64,000 bases of DNA from contig OX388314.1 in NCBI GenBank assembly GCA_947579605.1, positions 25,864,000-25,927,999 of the forward strand, in the 5' to 3' direction. Below are positions 1 to 11,330 of this stretch, in pieces (position 1 is the first letter of the stretch; each line of letters opens with the position of its first letter). The notes beneath the pieces are model-generated. The model ran no database searches. It had not been told where the DNA came from and was given only the letters and a program-made list of their open reading frames with translations. Made by a program: the position numbers and the translations under genes. The stretch comes from Athripsodes cinereus. Its lineage: Eukaryota > Arthropoda > Insecta > Trichoptera > Leptoceridae.

Positions 1-375
1 GACATCCGAGAACATCGTAGCTCAAACTATCAAGAACGACCGCGTGTTGAGTAAGAGAATCCGGCGTGCATGTATGAGAAACTGGATTATTTTATTTTTA
101 TTTTACAGAGACACTCACAGAAAACTGACAACACAATACATAAATTACAAACATACAATAAGATCTGGCCAGTTCCCCAATTAAGAGTGTCTACAGCATG
201 CACAATCAGAGAATTCAATTATAGCGTGATTCAATAAGATGCCACGGTAATGATAATCTTTATAATATAGTGATAATGTGATTGAAGCAAAATAAGTATG
301 AAAGAATAGTCTATATTATGACGTTTCATCCTCTCTGCCTACTCTGCTTGGTACACGGCGTAAGGGTATATATAA
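1..375 (+). mobile_element. LINE-B 3' fragment, split by an insertion
   Basis: Bases 1-84 read in + as the end of a non-LTR retrotransposon ORF2 (residues like LSKRIRRACMRNW), matching the better copy at 42667-43180. Bases ~276-375 continue with the LINE-B end (CTCTCTGCCTACTCTGCTTGG.., GGCGTAAGGGTATATA). The interruption at ~85-275 begins with a T/A-rich tract and looks like a second retroelement in the opposite orientation. No intact ORF; 5'-truncated and decayed. Confidence 0.6.
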
Positions 376-725
376 TGATCCATTGAATTGGCCTGCAACG
401 AGTTTTGATTTTCTTCTCCATTCTTTCCTATTCTCAGCCAGTCTCTTCAGCTCTACGTGTGAGCCACAGTTCATGTCCCTCTTCAGCTGTTCCATATACG
501 CGTCTCTTGGTCGGCCTCTGCCATTTGTGCCTTCGGTCCTACCTTCCGCGATAGCGATGAGCAGTCCTGGGTGCCTGATGTTGTGGCCAATCCAGTTAGC
601 TTATTGTTGGCTGATTCTCTCAAGGAGCTGCCTTTTTTCTCCTACCCCGGCCAGCACTTCTACGTTTTCGACGTGTTCCGACCAATGAATCTTCAGCATG
701 CGTCTGTAGCACCACATTTCAAAGA
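376..725 (-). mobile_element. LINE-C ORF2 C-terminal fragment
   Basis: The - strand reads, with one or two stops, as a LINE ORF2 C-terminus: FEMWCYRRMLKIHWSEHV, then NWIGHNIRH, GRGRPRDAY and LKRLAENRKEWRRK. These are typical of the segment downstream of the reverse transcriptase. The + strand ORF across 383-688 is an antisense shadow. The copy abuts the LINE-B end at 375, so two LINE fragments meet 3' end to 3' end. Related copies lie at 49000-49450 and 49840-49945. Confidence 0.7.
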
Positions 726-995
726 GGGTATAGAATATAAATAGACAGTTTGCAAATAATGCAATGGCAACTCATTGCTGGACGAAACTGTTTAATTAAC
801 AGCTAATATGAAATTCATAAAAATGTTTCAGCGTGTAAATCTGTGACGCACATTGTGTATAGATATACCTTCTAGTACCAAGTATGATTAAGGATTTGGT
901 GAGTGATAGCCGACTTTTAATGTTTTAAACAGTTACCTACTGATTACAGTACTCTACAGTACGTAGTAAGTATTATGTTTGTCACCGCACGATGG

Positions 996-2274
996 TTTAA
1001 TTAACCAGTTAACCAAATGGCTAGGCATTAAAGAGAGACCTACCTCCACCCGGATATCCCAGGAGTTGTGAACTCCTATCTTATCCGCATATTTATTTTT
1101 ATACTCGCATAAAAACTCCTCGTTTTTTTTAAAAAAAATTTTTTTATTTATTTATTCTTTTTTCACATCATCATTACATAACAGTGTTAACAAAACAATA
1201 TGAAATTTAAAAAACTAGGACGATATAATATGCAGTAGTTTTTATTGAATTGACATGTGATCCATTGACTTTTTTCTGATCACAATATTTCAAATATCAA
1301 AGACGATACCTATTTCAATAGATCAATGTGTATAAAATTTTATTGTCTACGGGTTATATTGGCAGAAATATGTGAGATGACATTCGCAACTCTCTAAAAA
1401 TCGTTCGTTTTTGCGCGGAAAATTTGTTAGTCTGCGAATTTTTGTCGATCAACATGAATAAAAATACGCATCAAGGTATTTTTTGTTCTTATTTACTAGT
1501 TTTTGAGTTTTTCTTAAAGATTTTCAAAAGTCATAACGAAATAGTCATAGAAGTTACATATATGAGAAGTAAGAGGATATGATAGATAATTTCACAAGCC
1601 ATAAAAAATTACTAAGTATTAGAAATATATAAAAATAAAAAAGGAGGTATTTATGGCATAAGTGACGAAGTTAGACTATCAATAGTGAGATTACTATACC
1701 TGGAACGAGTAGGAGTGCATATTTTGTAGCACAAGACTAAATACAAGGAGAACAAAAATTGAATGGAAAACATGTCAAGTTCCGCTGTGTTACTTATTCC
1801 ATATTTCGAAAATTTTCATCATGTCTTTATAAGGTATATTTCGTATTTTTTAATGAATTATATTATTTTAGTACTATTTTTTTATCCAGCATCATATGAA
1901 CCAAATATATTTTTACAGGTTTTCTCACCGGGCAATGGTCATATATTTACCACATGATTTTACTCCACTAAAAAATAAAAAAAACAATAAATAAAAAATA
2001 TGCACTTTGTTTTATATTCCTAAATACTATTCAAAACAACCTGAAAAAAACCATTATCCCAAAATCGACGCCTGGGCCGTTTAAGGGTTAACGCAACATT
2101 TATCAATCCTAGCGCCACAGTGACAAATAAAGAAACTAAATTTCAACAATCGGGCTAGTTTCATTCATACGGATTGTTGAACGTTTGGCGCATCATTGTG
2201 ATACGGCAAGCCTTTCGATTAAATGCCGGCATTTTTACAAACCGCCTAGCCATTTGGTTAACTGGCTAATTAAA
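996..2274. mobile_element. DNA-transposon-like element with long TIRs
   Basis: The left end TTTAATTAACCAGTTAACC..AAATGGCTAGGC recurs inverted at the right end, where GCCTAGCCATTTGG runs into TTAACTGGCTAATTAAA. That makes ~30-bp terminal inverted repeats about 1.28 kb apart. The inside is AT-rich with no transposase visible, so it is non-autonomous or internally replaced. The right 200 bp are related to 47415-47678. A LINE-K-like T-rich stretch sits at about 1110-1245. Confidence 0.55.
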
Positions 2275-2284
2275 TATCGGGTGG

Positions 2285-2760
2285 CGTCATGTACACACCT
2301 ACCAGTAGGTATATATTATATTATGTAGTAACAGTATGGTATCGTGTTGTATTACATTATACAGTATTATCGTTTATGGACTAAAGACATTGACATTAGA
2401 CTGCAAGGTCAGATCATGTTTTGTGTTTTTAATATCAAAACAGAGTAGGTACATATCTTATATCATGTTATATCCTATATATATACATCCAGTCTTATGC
2501 CTACATGCTTACGGTTCTGTTGAAGAGTAATCTTACATAATACTTTTGTCTATGATTAGATTCAATGAGTAAAATTGTTATTGTTGTATTAAGTAGAGAA
2601 AGGTGAATGTTTGAGTTTCACTTGTTGTTGTTTTTGTGTCTCTACATTAATTTAATAATTATTTGCCTATTTTCTAATCTTGTTTCACATAATAATATCC
2701 TTAAATAAACTTATTAACATCGGACTCTGAAGTGTTTCATTTAAACTTCAACAGGTTCTG
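2285..2760. other. no gene seen
   Basis: AT-rich stretch with no convincing coding frame, RNA gene or repeat structure that I can recognise. Confidence 0.4.
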
Positions 2761-2762
2761 TA

Positions 2763-2858
2763 TGGAGCATCTGGCAAAGAATTGGTCCCCCACTCTCTTC
2801 CGTAATTTTTCGAGTCTCTAGTATAAGGCAGGTGTTTGAAAAAATAATTTTATCACAT
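2763..2858 (+). repeat. SINE-A, 5' half
   Basis: Carries the SINE-A start (TGGAGCAYCYGGCAAAGAATT, CCCACTC, TTTTCGAGT) and the AAGGCAGGTGTTTGAAAAAA block, then loses similarity. Family described at 50055-50308. Confidence 0.6.
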
Positions 2859-3008
2859 AATATCCTGTATATTAATATTATATATATATCAGATACATTT
2901 TACTTTAAATCCAAGTTATTGTTTGAGGTGGGGTAGGCATAGTGAACTCGCACACGAAAAAAAATACATAGACGTAAAAAATATACCTACGAGTACGTTA
3001 CTACTATT

Positions 3009-3320
3009 GCTTCGAGATCATCACAGCATATCTCACAAGTGGGGTAGTCAGCAGACTAACTGCATGTAATAAACATGCGGATTGCCCTCTCCGTGCCAAT
3101 AAAATATGACACTGTTTTATTTTGTAATATTGTAACCAATTTACAGTAAAGAAAAAAAAAATAAGTCATTCTGGGTGGGTTGGTATGTCTCATCGCTGAA
3201 TTGTAGATGTTAATTCTCTTATACGTGATGTTTTATGAACAGCTGCCTCTTACCGAACACTCGAAAACTTACTGAAAAGAGTGTAGTGACCTATTCTTCA
3301 TTTGGGACGCCACAGGGTGT
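3009..3320 (-). repeat. SINE-A, near full length, reverse
   Basis: Reverse copy. ATCACAGCATATCTCACAAG..GGGGTAG marks its 3' tail at 3009, and GAACACTCGAAAACTTACTG and CGCCACAGGG mark the 5' end near 3300. The small ORFs read across it are artefacts. Confidence 0.6.
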
Positions 3321-4244
3321 CCCAATATTATTCATTAATTCAGTTGCAAACCCAGCAAAAAAAGGAATTTTCAAGATTGGTATCTACTTGCATTCATACC
3401 TTAGGGATAATTGCAAAATTTTTCAAATATGCTTTCACAATATCTGTAATTTTTATTTATTTATTTATTTCATCATCTTACTAATAATAAATAGCCTTTA
3501 ACAAAATTATAATAAAAAACATGTGGACATTTCATGGAACGCATCAAACTCTTATCATTCTATCATTAAACCAATAAACAAAAATAAAAAACGAATTTAG
3601 AAACAATAGTACAAGTCCCACAAATATGTCTGTTAATTATTAATAAAATACATGAATAGTCTACTTCTATTATCTAGGACTACACTCCATAGATGCAAAT
3701 TCGCACAGAAGACACTAATTCCTGTTATATGTCTGATAAATGTGTCTACAGCGAATATACAAACAAACATACCTTCAATTGCCTCAAATATTAATATAAA
3801 TGTAGGGATTTCCGTTTGATAAACTAATTTCTACTATTTTCTATAATAAATTTATTTGTGTTTGGTTCTAAACTGAATGTACCCAGTGAATTATTTAAAA
3901 TATGCTTACAACAGGTCAAAGTCCTCCAATATTTAAAGAAAACATAATAAGTACTTAATTATTTTGTTTATCGTAAAATGTACCTACATTGTTAATTGTA
4001 GCTATATTGTATTTATTGTAAATCATGTACATTTGATCAGAATCTAATCTATATTGTAAAACCTGAATGTAATTTTGTATAATAATAGCATTACTAATGA
4101 TAGTAATGATGAATTGTATGAGCAAATGGAGAGCAGATAAAAGCAACTGGGTTGACAGATAACAGATTGTATCCAAAAATTTACCGATAATGAATAGTTT
4201 AATTTCAAACACATTTTGATCCACTTCAGATTAGTCATTCCAAT
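3321..4244. other. no gene seen
   Basis: AT-rich, with a short ATTT microsatellite near 3450. Short ORFs on both strands show no recognisable domain. Confidence 0.4.
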
Positions 4245-4432
4245 TGATCACACTCATCCATAGTCAACCTATTTGAATAGGTATTAACTAGGTAGGTATG
4301 TTGTATATGATACACATACATAATTATGTGAACTTCCTTAAGGAGTGCACAACACAGAGTTTCGACGCTTATGAATCGACTTAGGCTTGGTTAAGAGTAC
4401 TCTTTAAACCTAAGTAACATTTCCAATTCCTC
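4245..4432 (+). repeat. dispersed repeat L, copy 1
   Basis: Shares ~185 bp with 11147-11330: ATAGTCAACCTATTTGAA.., AGGAGTGCA..ACACAGAG, TATGAATCGACT, GGTTAAGAGTACTCTTTAAA. Both copies are in the same orientation. No coding frame; class unknown. Confidence 0.6.
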
Positions 4433-4589
4433 TGTGCCATGCTTATCACATTACTTGTTTAATTCATTTGGGACTAGAATTTTCTCATTCCACCTTCACA
4501 AAAAAATTATTTAGACTCAATTATACTGTATAAAATTACTTCAATAATTATATGAAGATATTTATAACTATGTAGGTATGTATGTCAAA

Positions 4590-4865
4590 TGATTTATTCG
4601 GCCCTGTTTAATGGAGCATTCATCTCAAGCGCGCGGAAAACTATGTTGGAAATAATTATGTCTTCAGTTTGTTCCTGGATATTGTTATTGATTGGTTTTT
4701 ACGAAGGTTCTTGGGGAGTCGATTCCAAATTATGGGTCCCATGAAATCAATGACTCTGTCGAGAAAGCAGGACTTGTTGGCTCTATCGATTCTTCCAGCA
4801 TATTGGTGAATGCCTTTGCTGAGCGTAGGAATCTACTTGCAGGTGTTAAGGAAACAGAGAAAACT
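4590..4865 (-). mobile_element. LINE-D ORF2 C-terminal fragment
   Basis: The - strand reads GPIIWNRLPKNLRKNQSIT then a RNKLK-like segment. This is the usual WN.LP..(R)..F...LK terminus of a non-LTR reverse-transcriptase ORF, followed by CGCTTGAGATGAATGCTCC. The same end is at 53335-53660 and 26035-26165. The + strand ORF at 4692-4889 is a shadow. Confidence 0.65.
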
Positions 4866-4951
4866 GAGGTGCCATTTTATTCATTGTAGTTAGCAAGCTC
4901 TCAAACTCTCAAAGCAACAGCCGTAAAAACCACTTCCTCAGAACAATCCTG

Positions 4952-5167
4952 CAGGGTTACTCTTGACAAAACTAAACACGATCTTAATCTAGTCTTGATC
5001 TTGATCATACGACGCACGAATGGACTATGGTCAAAAACATCGCGCTACCGCTAACGCGCGATCGGTTTGCGTGTATTTTTGGCCAATAAAAATATTCGTG
5101 CGTCGGTCGTATGATCAAGATCAAGACTAGATTAAGATCGTGTTTAGTTTTGTCAAGAGTAGCCCTG
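4952..5167. mobile_element. 216-bp foldback MITE (CAGGG ends)
   Basis: Arms of about 65 bp (start CAGGGTTACTCTTGACAAAA) are near-perfect inverted repeats around a GC-rich centre containing the dyad CGCGCTACCGCTAACGCGCG. CTG flanks both ends, a possible 3-bp target duplication. A one-ended copy in reverse lies at 45877-46016. Confidence 0.75.
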
Positions 5168-5375
5168 CTGCATCTAATGAAGTAATGTAATTTTTAAAAT
5201 AATCTTCCTTACCATGTGTATGTTAATATTGCCATCAATAGGGTGAAAGTTTTTCTTTGTATATTTTGGAAAATAAATAAATTCTGATTTCATTTGAACC
5301 TACACTCAACGACAAAGGAACTCAATCAATCCCTTAGACATTGATTATTTTAATATAAAGATGAATCTAGGCCAT

Positions 5376-5785
5376 GAAGTACCCAGCAAAGAATTGGTCT
5401 CCCACTCTTTTCAGCAAGTTTTCGAGTGTCCTGTAAAAGGCAGGTGTTGAAAAACTAAAAACATTTTAAATCTTAAATTCAGTGATGAGATTTGCCACCC
5501 ATCCTGAATGTCTTAGCTTTTGTTGGCACGGAGAGGACAGCTTGCATGTTTATTAACGTGTTTGGTTGGTAAATACCATGTAGGTACCTGAGCAAATTCT
5601 AAATGTATCTATTTGTTAATAGAGTACCAATGTTACCTAGTTGTGTTTGTTTATTTTTTACATAATATTTTCTGGTTAATATTGATGGTAAAAAGGCGCG
5701 GTAAACTGTATTTTTCATAAATAAATACACATGCAGCTGATCTGCTGGCCACCCTATGTGTGGGATTTGTCGTAATGTTATTGAT
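5376..5785 (+). repeat. SINE-A split by a ~170-bp insertion
   Basis: SINE-A runs from 5376 to ~5560 (ATCCTGAATGTCTTAGCTTT, AGAGGACAGCTTGCATG) and resumes at ~5731 (CAGCTGATCTGCTGGCCACC). Between them lies ~170 bp of AT-rich foreign sequence without visible ends. Confidence 0.6.
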
Positions 5786-6596
5786 AGATAGATTGATGAA
5801 TCTAGGTTTTGATAAGCTTTAATACACCCTCAAATAAACAAAATTCTTACGAGTACCGGTACCGTAGTTTTGGGGATATATGTAAGTTGAACCACGCAAG
5901 TCATGTTTGAAAGATTGATATATGTACTAAGGACATTTAAACATCACCTTTGTACTTCCTCTAGTACTGATTAGAGATAATTTACATTTTATTTTATTAT
6001 GATATATAAATGTTCATTTATTACTCAGTTTTATTCCATTACTACCAAGAATCAAACACATTAGAATATTTATGTTTATGATGCACATTTGCAGGCAATA
6101 ATTACCTTGTGTTGCAATATACAAACAGTATCATCCTGCTAGATACAGTCCAATCTCAATTTAAGTCAAATATCAAGAAACTATCAAGAAACTTTGAACT
6201 ATCAACATTTCATCAGTGCCGTAATTGTTAAAAACCTTTGGTCAAATGGTTAAATTATGCTTTGGCAATAAATCTCCTGATGTTTTTATTTTTTTATTTA
6301 TTTATTTTAGAACAGTAAGTACAAACAAACAAAAAGATCAACATTATGGAATATATTGCCCCTCTAAACTAAGGTCTGTTCTCGGGCAATACAAAAAAAA
6401 ATACAACACACATGAATATAATAAATCAAAACAATAAATATATATTTTTCAATAAATATTTAACAATTATGTATTTAGATAATATAAATATACTTATATT
6501 AATTTACAGTATTAAAGGATAAATAAAAGAAAAATTGTGGGAAATTTCTCAAAGAATTTTTATTTCTTTAATTGCATTTTATGGTACCGTATGTTT
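5786..6596. other. no gene seen
   Basis: AT-rich, with an ATTT tract near 6285-6306 that may mark a retroelement tail. No coding or RNA feature supported. Confidence 0.4.
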
Positions 6597-6597
6597 A

Positions 6598-6832
6598 GGA
6601 TACCTGGCAAAGAGTTGGACTCCATCTCTTTTCTGTGAATTTTGGAGTGTCCTGTAAAAGGCAGGTGTTCGAAAGAATAAAGATGTTTTACTTTTTAAAT
6701 TCAGCTATGAGGTTTGCCACCCATCCTGAATGCCCTAATTTTTTGTTGGCATGAAGAGGACAGTTTGCTGGTTTATAACATCCGTCTTGTCTGCTGGCTA
6801 CTCCACTTGTGAGATATGCCGTGATGGTATAA
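6598..6832 (+). repeat. SINE-A, near full length
   Basis: Complete order of SINE-A blocks from ACCTGGCAAAGAGTTGG to GATATGCCGTGATGGTATA, with no TAG tail. Confidence 0.65.
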
Positions 6833-7859
6833 CAAAAGATAGTAGATTATAAATAATTATTTTAATTTTATTTTATTAATACAAACAAACAGCTTTTACA
6901 TTTTATATAGTACAACTTAAATATTACATTTTTCACAAGCCAGTGAAGTTTGTTAAATTATTTTATTTAACACTATGTTCCAAATTAAAAATAAATAAAT
7001 AACACAAACAAAAAAGAAGTAAAGTGCACTCTATGCACCAACTGAGGCAAAAATACAAAGAAGTAAAGAAAAAACAAAAACGTTCACCCATGTAATGAAT
7101 ATGCCATTACAACATACACAAGTAATGAATGACGCCCATGAGGGGGCAAATGCTCTCCAAGCAAAAAGGGGTATATCGGGGGAGGGGGGGGGGGAGTTTG
7201 GGGAATTAATATTCTCACATAATCATCAGGTGCTTTGCCTGAAATCTAATTTCACAAGAGAAAAGTTTATCACAAGGCATGATTTTTTTTCAATTAACCA
7301 CTGTTAACTAGATATTTTTCTTATATTTATCGAGGTTTGAGTTATCGAGATTCAACTGTAGTGACTATTAATCAACACAGTCATTTATCACTATTGCAAA
7401 TTATATGATTATATTGGAATGTACAACAGTACAGTTTACCTTGTGTATTCTAGCCTTATTTACATAATAATAACAGAATTATTATTTTACTCATATAGAT
7501 AGCAACATACTTACAATAATATTATTAATAATAACTAGACAAAGACAGACACAACAATCATAATATGAGAGGTTCACATGCAAAAGCTCATTGATTATTT
7601 TTTTTCACATGTATTCAACATATCCATAGTGCTTGTATTTTTGCTGGAAACACTGTAGTTTAATAATCGATACAATAAAAATCATTCTCCTTTATTATCA
7701 GATATAAAAAAAAATCATTAATTATAAATAAACCCACTTTACAGACAAATAGAAATATGCTGTTGTCTCTGTTTCAATGTTCTAGGAGCGAAATGAAACC
7801 CTCATAAGATTTTTGAGGTCTGTATATTGGAAGATATAATTATGGATATTATCCCTCGT
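6833..7859. other. no gene seen; G-run
   Basis: AT-rich with no supported gene. The exception in composition is a run of G with single interruptions at about 7178-7196. Confidence 0.4.
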
Positions 7860-8310
7860 CGTTTCCATCTTCATTTGTGATGGGTTGTCTTGGATATAAT
7901 ACATTGGAACATTGCCAAGATATATTGTGTGCCTCTCACTTTTTCAAGCAGCTCAACAGTATCATATTCAATCCAATAATACTGGAAAATTTCAATATAT
8001 ATGTGCCCAAAGTATATGGACATTCTCGGCATTACGAATTTTTTTACCATCTTCAAAGCAGAACAAATATATTGGCCAAGTCCACAGTAAGAAGGGCTGT
8101 TCAAATGTTTAACAATCTGACTAGAGATATTTAACAATCTGACTAGAGATATTTAACAATCTGACTAGAGATATTTAACAATCTGACTAGAGATATTTAA
8201 CAATCTGAATAGAGATATTGATATCTTTGATGTGATATAACATGCAAAATTTAAAAGGAAAATTGAAAGTATTTTGTTGACCAGCTACTTTGGTTTCTAT
8301 CTTAGGAAAT
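7860..8310 (+). mobile_element. LINE-G ORF2 C-terminal fragment with tandem expansion
   Basis: The + frame from 7877 reads LGYNTLEHCQDIL, then NIYVPKVYGHSRHYEFF, then a STVRRAVQMFNNLTRDI segment. After the repeat array it reads IDIF and KFKRKIES. The order (..GYNTLEH.., RHYEFF, a terminal FNNL.. segment) is that of a reverse-transcriptase ORF end, with several frame breaks. A 22-bp unit inside it is repeated about five times (8109-8219). Confidence 0.5.
8109..8219. repeat. 22-bp tandem repeat x5
   Basis: Unit AACAATCTGACTAGAGATA plus TTT, repeated about five times almost without change; the last unit has one substitution. It amplifies the FNNLTRDI codons of LINE-G. Because 22 is not a multiple of 3 it breaks the frame. 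Confidence 0.9.
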
Positions 8311-8397
8311 GTGATCGGTGATTTGATTTAAACACACGTTAAATCGGAGAGAGAACGTACCTTTATTTCACTATGAATATGACAAGTTGAACAGAAC

Positions 8398-8600
8398 AGA
8401 GGTCTGAGTCAATAACACACTTTCGCGTCACGTTCCCGCTCCGTTAGCGTTCGGGTGCAGACGAAGTTGCAAGCAAGTGTCAATTTCGTTGCTAAGATAC
8501 ACAATAGTTACGAAAATTAACACTTTGGCGCAACATCGTCTGCACCCGAACGCTAATGGAGCGGGAACGTGACGCGAAAGTGTGTTATTGACTCAGGCCT
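8398..8600. mobile_element. ~200-bp foldback MITE
   Basis: Arms (AGGTCTGAGTCAATAACACA.. and its inverse ..GTTATTGACTCAGGCCT) are near-perfect for ~65 bp, with a GC-rich TTTCGCGTCACGTTCCCGC block. CAGAAC flanks both sides (8392-8397 and 8601-8606), a possible 6-bp target duplication. Confidence 0.7.
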
Positions 8601-8610
8601 CAGAACGAAT

Positions 8611-9125
8611 TCATAGATTTGCACGGTTTATATACCTAGATACAATCATAGACAATAAATAGATTCTGGATCAATTACATAGAAAATTATTAAGGTGTGA
8701 TGCACGATCATATCCATGTGTAAACAGTTATGTTGTCGTCTGGATATCATTTAAAATAATCTTCTGGGATCACATTGGCCTTCAGCTGTAATAATCCTCG
8801 TAAGAATAATATTTTGTTTTACATAAATATGATTGTTGTTATTGGAGACACTTGCTGCCTTTGCATTTAGCATGTTATGACATTATATCAGTATGGTTAT
8901 AACTAACAATATTGATATGATATTATCAAAGAAACTTATTTTGTATTTAATAATGTAATAATATTACTGTGATGACCGATGAAGGTGATATTGTTATATG
9001 AGAAATGTATCCTGAAAACTTAAGATGAATTTTCAATGTGAATTTTCAATAAAGATATTTAAATCTCTCAGCTAAAATTCAGAGGCTCTGCTGTCAGAGC
9101 ACTGACCATTTTATCTTTTATTAGA
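8611..9125. other. no gene seen
   Basis: AT-rich, no supported feature. Confidence 0.35.
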
Positions 9126-9129
9126 CTCA

Positions 9130-9480
9130 AAGGTCTGTTCATGCATGAGGGTCCTCTTGCGATGTGAAGACCCAGCTGTCCTTCCATCGTTTTGAGGGTC
9201 TTCCTGGTGAGCGTCGTCCCTCAGGTAGTCTATGTAGGACAATATTTGTGATTCTGGTATTATTCATCCTCTGAACATGTTAGTTGGCGCAGAGACGCTC
9301 TGAATGGAGGAGGCTGGTTTTTGCCCTATGCTCCCGAGAGGAGCCTTGAGGGTGAGATGATGATGATGAGATGAACATGTTAGTACCAGAATCTCCGGCT
9401 TTGTCTTCCCCATCTAACAACATCTTTGACCTCACACATCTTCCAGATTGCAGTATTTCTGATACAGTCTTGTAGGCTTT
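9130..9480 (-). mobile_element. LINE-I ORF2 C-terminal fragment, interrupted
   Basis: The - strand at 9175-9293 reads HVQRMNNTRITNIVLHRL then PEGRRSPGRPSKRWKDSW, the LINE ORF2 terminal motif (GHV.RM..R....GRRS.GRP..RW.D). The motif is cut at 9293/9384 by the nested LINE-H piece. The upstream part (9384-9480) is decayed. Confidence 0.65.
9294..9371 (+). mobile_element. 78-bp 5'-truncated LINE-H insertion with TSD
   Basis: Reads RRSEWRRL then an ALCSREEP-like end and a GATGATGATGATG tail. It is flanked by the 12-bp duplication TGAACATGTTAG at 9282-9293 and 9372-9383, which proves a target-primed insertion into LINE-I. Related ends lie at 31642-31805 and 48340-48420. Confidence 0.85.
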
Positions 9481-9750
9481 TTCCAGTCCATTTTATCTAA
9501 TATTCATAATTTAATAATTTTTAAAATGAAACAAGATAGTGGAATAACTATATATCATGTTTCTCACTAGTTTCTATTCTATTTATTTTAATGTGGACCT
9601 TTATGTAATTTTTTTATTTGAAAGCACAATGACATTCCACAAATAATATTAATTTATTTCATTAAATTATTTTGTCATTTTTATTTGTCCTGGAATCAAA
9701 GCAATACCTGCACCTAATTAATATTTCTCTCTGCACTGTCAAATAAATGC

Positions 9751-10015
9751 ATATTGTGGTTGGTTCTATGAAACCTCTTATGTGCTCCAAACCAAATTTT
9801 ACAGGGGACGCAAAAAACTTGTTTTAAACTCCACAGATCAACAAATGTAATCAAATTTATTATCGATTTCATGTAAAACGTCAAATTTTTTACATGAATT
9901 TGATAATAATTTTGATTACATTTGTTGATCTGTGGACTTTAAAACAGTTTTTTTGCGCCCCCTGTAAAAATTGGTTTGGAGCACATAAGAGGTTTCATAG
10001 AACCGACGACGATAT
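9751..10015. mobile_element. 265-bp foldback MITE
   Basis: Arms of ~120 bp: ATATTGTGGTTGGTTCTATG.. at the left, and the inverse ..CATAGAACCGACGACGATAT at the right. The whole element can fold as one hairpin with a few mismatches. No coding capacity. Confidence 0.75.
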
Positions 10016-10377
10016 ACAATTATTGTTTATCATTCATATTTACACTTACATTATCTCTGATTTGATTTAACACTTACAAAACTCATTAGTGATCTGTACA
10101 TGTTGGTTTGGAGTTATCATTAATTTTCGCAATGATAACACTGCTCTTGATATTAATATTGAAATCCGTTTATCATTTTGGTTGCTATTATTACAAGCAT
10201 TACCTAATATTACGAGTAACGATAAGGAGGCTTAGTTATACATTTATGTCAATTAGTTTTCCAGGTATCTGACTTTAATATATCCGTCAGGTGAATGTAA
10301 CTTAAGTCTCATGCAAAGATGTGATAATCTTTTGTACATTGTTATGCAATGACACAAAAATGTGTGTATTTTTTACT

Positions 10378-10465
10378 ACTACTACTATACCATCACGGCA
10401 TATCCCACAAGTGGGGTAGCCAGCAGACCAGCTGCATGTAAGAAACATGCAAGCTGTCCTCTTCG
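10378..10465 (-). repeat. SINE-A 3' part, reverse
   Basis: TACTACTACTATACCATCAC, GGCATATCCCACAAG, GGGGTAGCCAGCAGACCAGC, AAGCTGTCCTCTTCG: the SINE-A tail in reverse, running straight into the minisatellite at 10466. Confidence 0.7.
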
Positions 10466-10668
10466 TTTTTTTTACTATATTACATATTTCATTTTATTTT
10501 TTTATTTTTATGTACATATTTTATCTTATTTTTTTTTTTTTTTTTACTATATAACATATTTCATTTTATTTTTTTATTTTTATGTACATATTTTATCTTA
10601 TTTTAATTTTTTTTTACTATATAACATATTTCATTTTATTTTTTTATTTTTATGTACATATTTTAATT
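10466..10668. repeat. ~70-bp AT-rich minisatellite x3
   Basis: Three units starting at ACTATATWACATATTTCATT (10474, 10546, 10616; spacing 72 and 70). The 102-codon frame across 10362-10670 is an artefact of the repeat and is not a gene. Confidence 0.85.
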
Positions 10669-11146
10669 AATTTTTTTACACTTATATTATTTTATTTTAC
10701 ATATTTTATTTTGTTTTACTTGTATGTTTGATTGTTTGATTTTTACTTGACAAGATATGTCAATTGTTATCCTGCCACAACACAGCCTTGCGGCTAGTGT
10801 GGTTGACAGATACTTATGCATATTTTAATATTTTTTCATGTGTGTGATATGATTGTGAACAGTCTTATTTCATAAAGAAAGATTATTATTAATTACTTTT
10901 GTATATATTTGTAAAGTAGCTATGTGAGAACTTTGAAGTCTGTCACATTCATTTTACACCCATAAATGAATAACAGTTATTGTTTCTCATTGTGTTTATT
11001 TCTTTGGGACAATTTACTTCCTAAAATAATGTATGTAATGTAATAATTTATTATTGCCTGCCATCTTCTTAATTTTCAAATACACATAATATATACCTGA
11101 TTTTAATCATATTTTGAACCACTCTAGATCATTCTAGTTAATTCTA
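10669..11146. other. no gene seen
   Basis: AT-rich, no supported feature. Confidence 0.35.
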
Positions 11147-11330
11147 CTCACCGATAGTCAACCTATTTGAAAAGGTATTAACTGGGTATGTATATTGTAT
11201 AAGATAGACATACATATGTGAACTTTCTTTAGGAGTGCATGACACAGAGCTTCGAGGTTTATGAATCGACTCAAGGTTTGGTTAAGAGTACTCTTTAAAC
11301 CTAGGTAACACTCCCAATTCCTTCCAGTCT
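11147..11330 (+). repeat. dispersed repeat L, copy 2
   Basis: Second copy of the repeat at 4245-4432, same orientation, with small indels. Confidence 0.6.

Noticed and set aside
383..688. 101-codon + ORF
   Set aside because: It is antisense to a LINE-C reverse-transcriptase ORF fragment, whose motifs read on the other strand.
8109..8219. CRISPR-like array
   Set aside because: Direct tandem units without spacers, in a eukaryotic repeat context.
10362..10670. 102-codon ORF rich in Phe, Tyr and Ile
   Set aside because: Produced by a ~70-bp T-rich minisatellite next to a SINE-A copy; low complexity, no domain.
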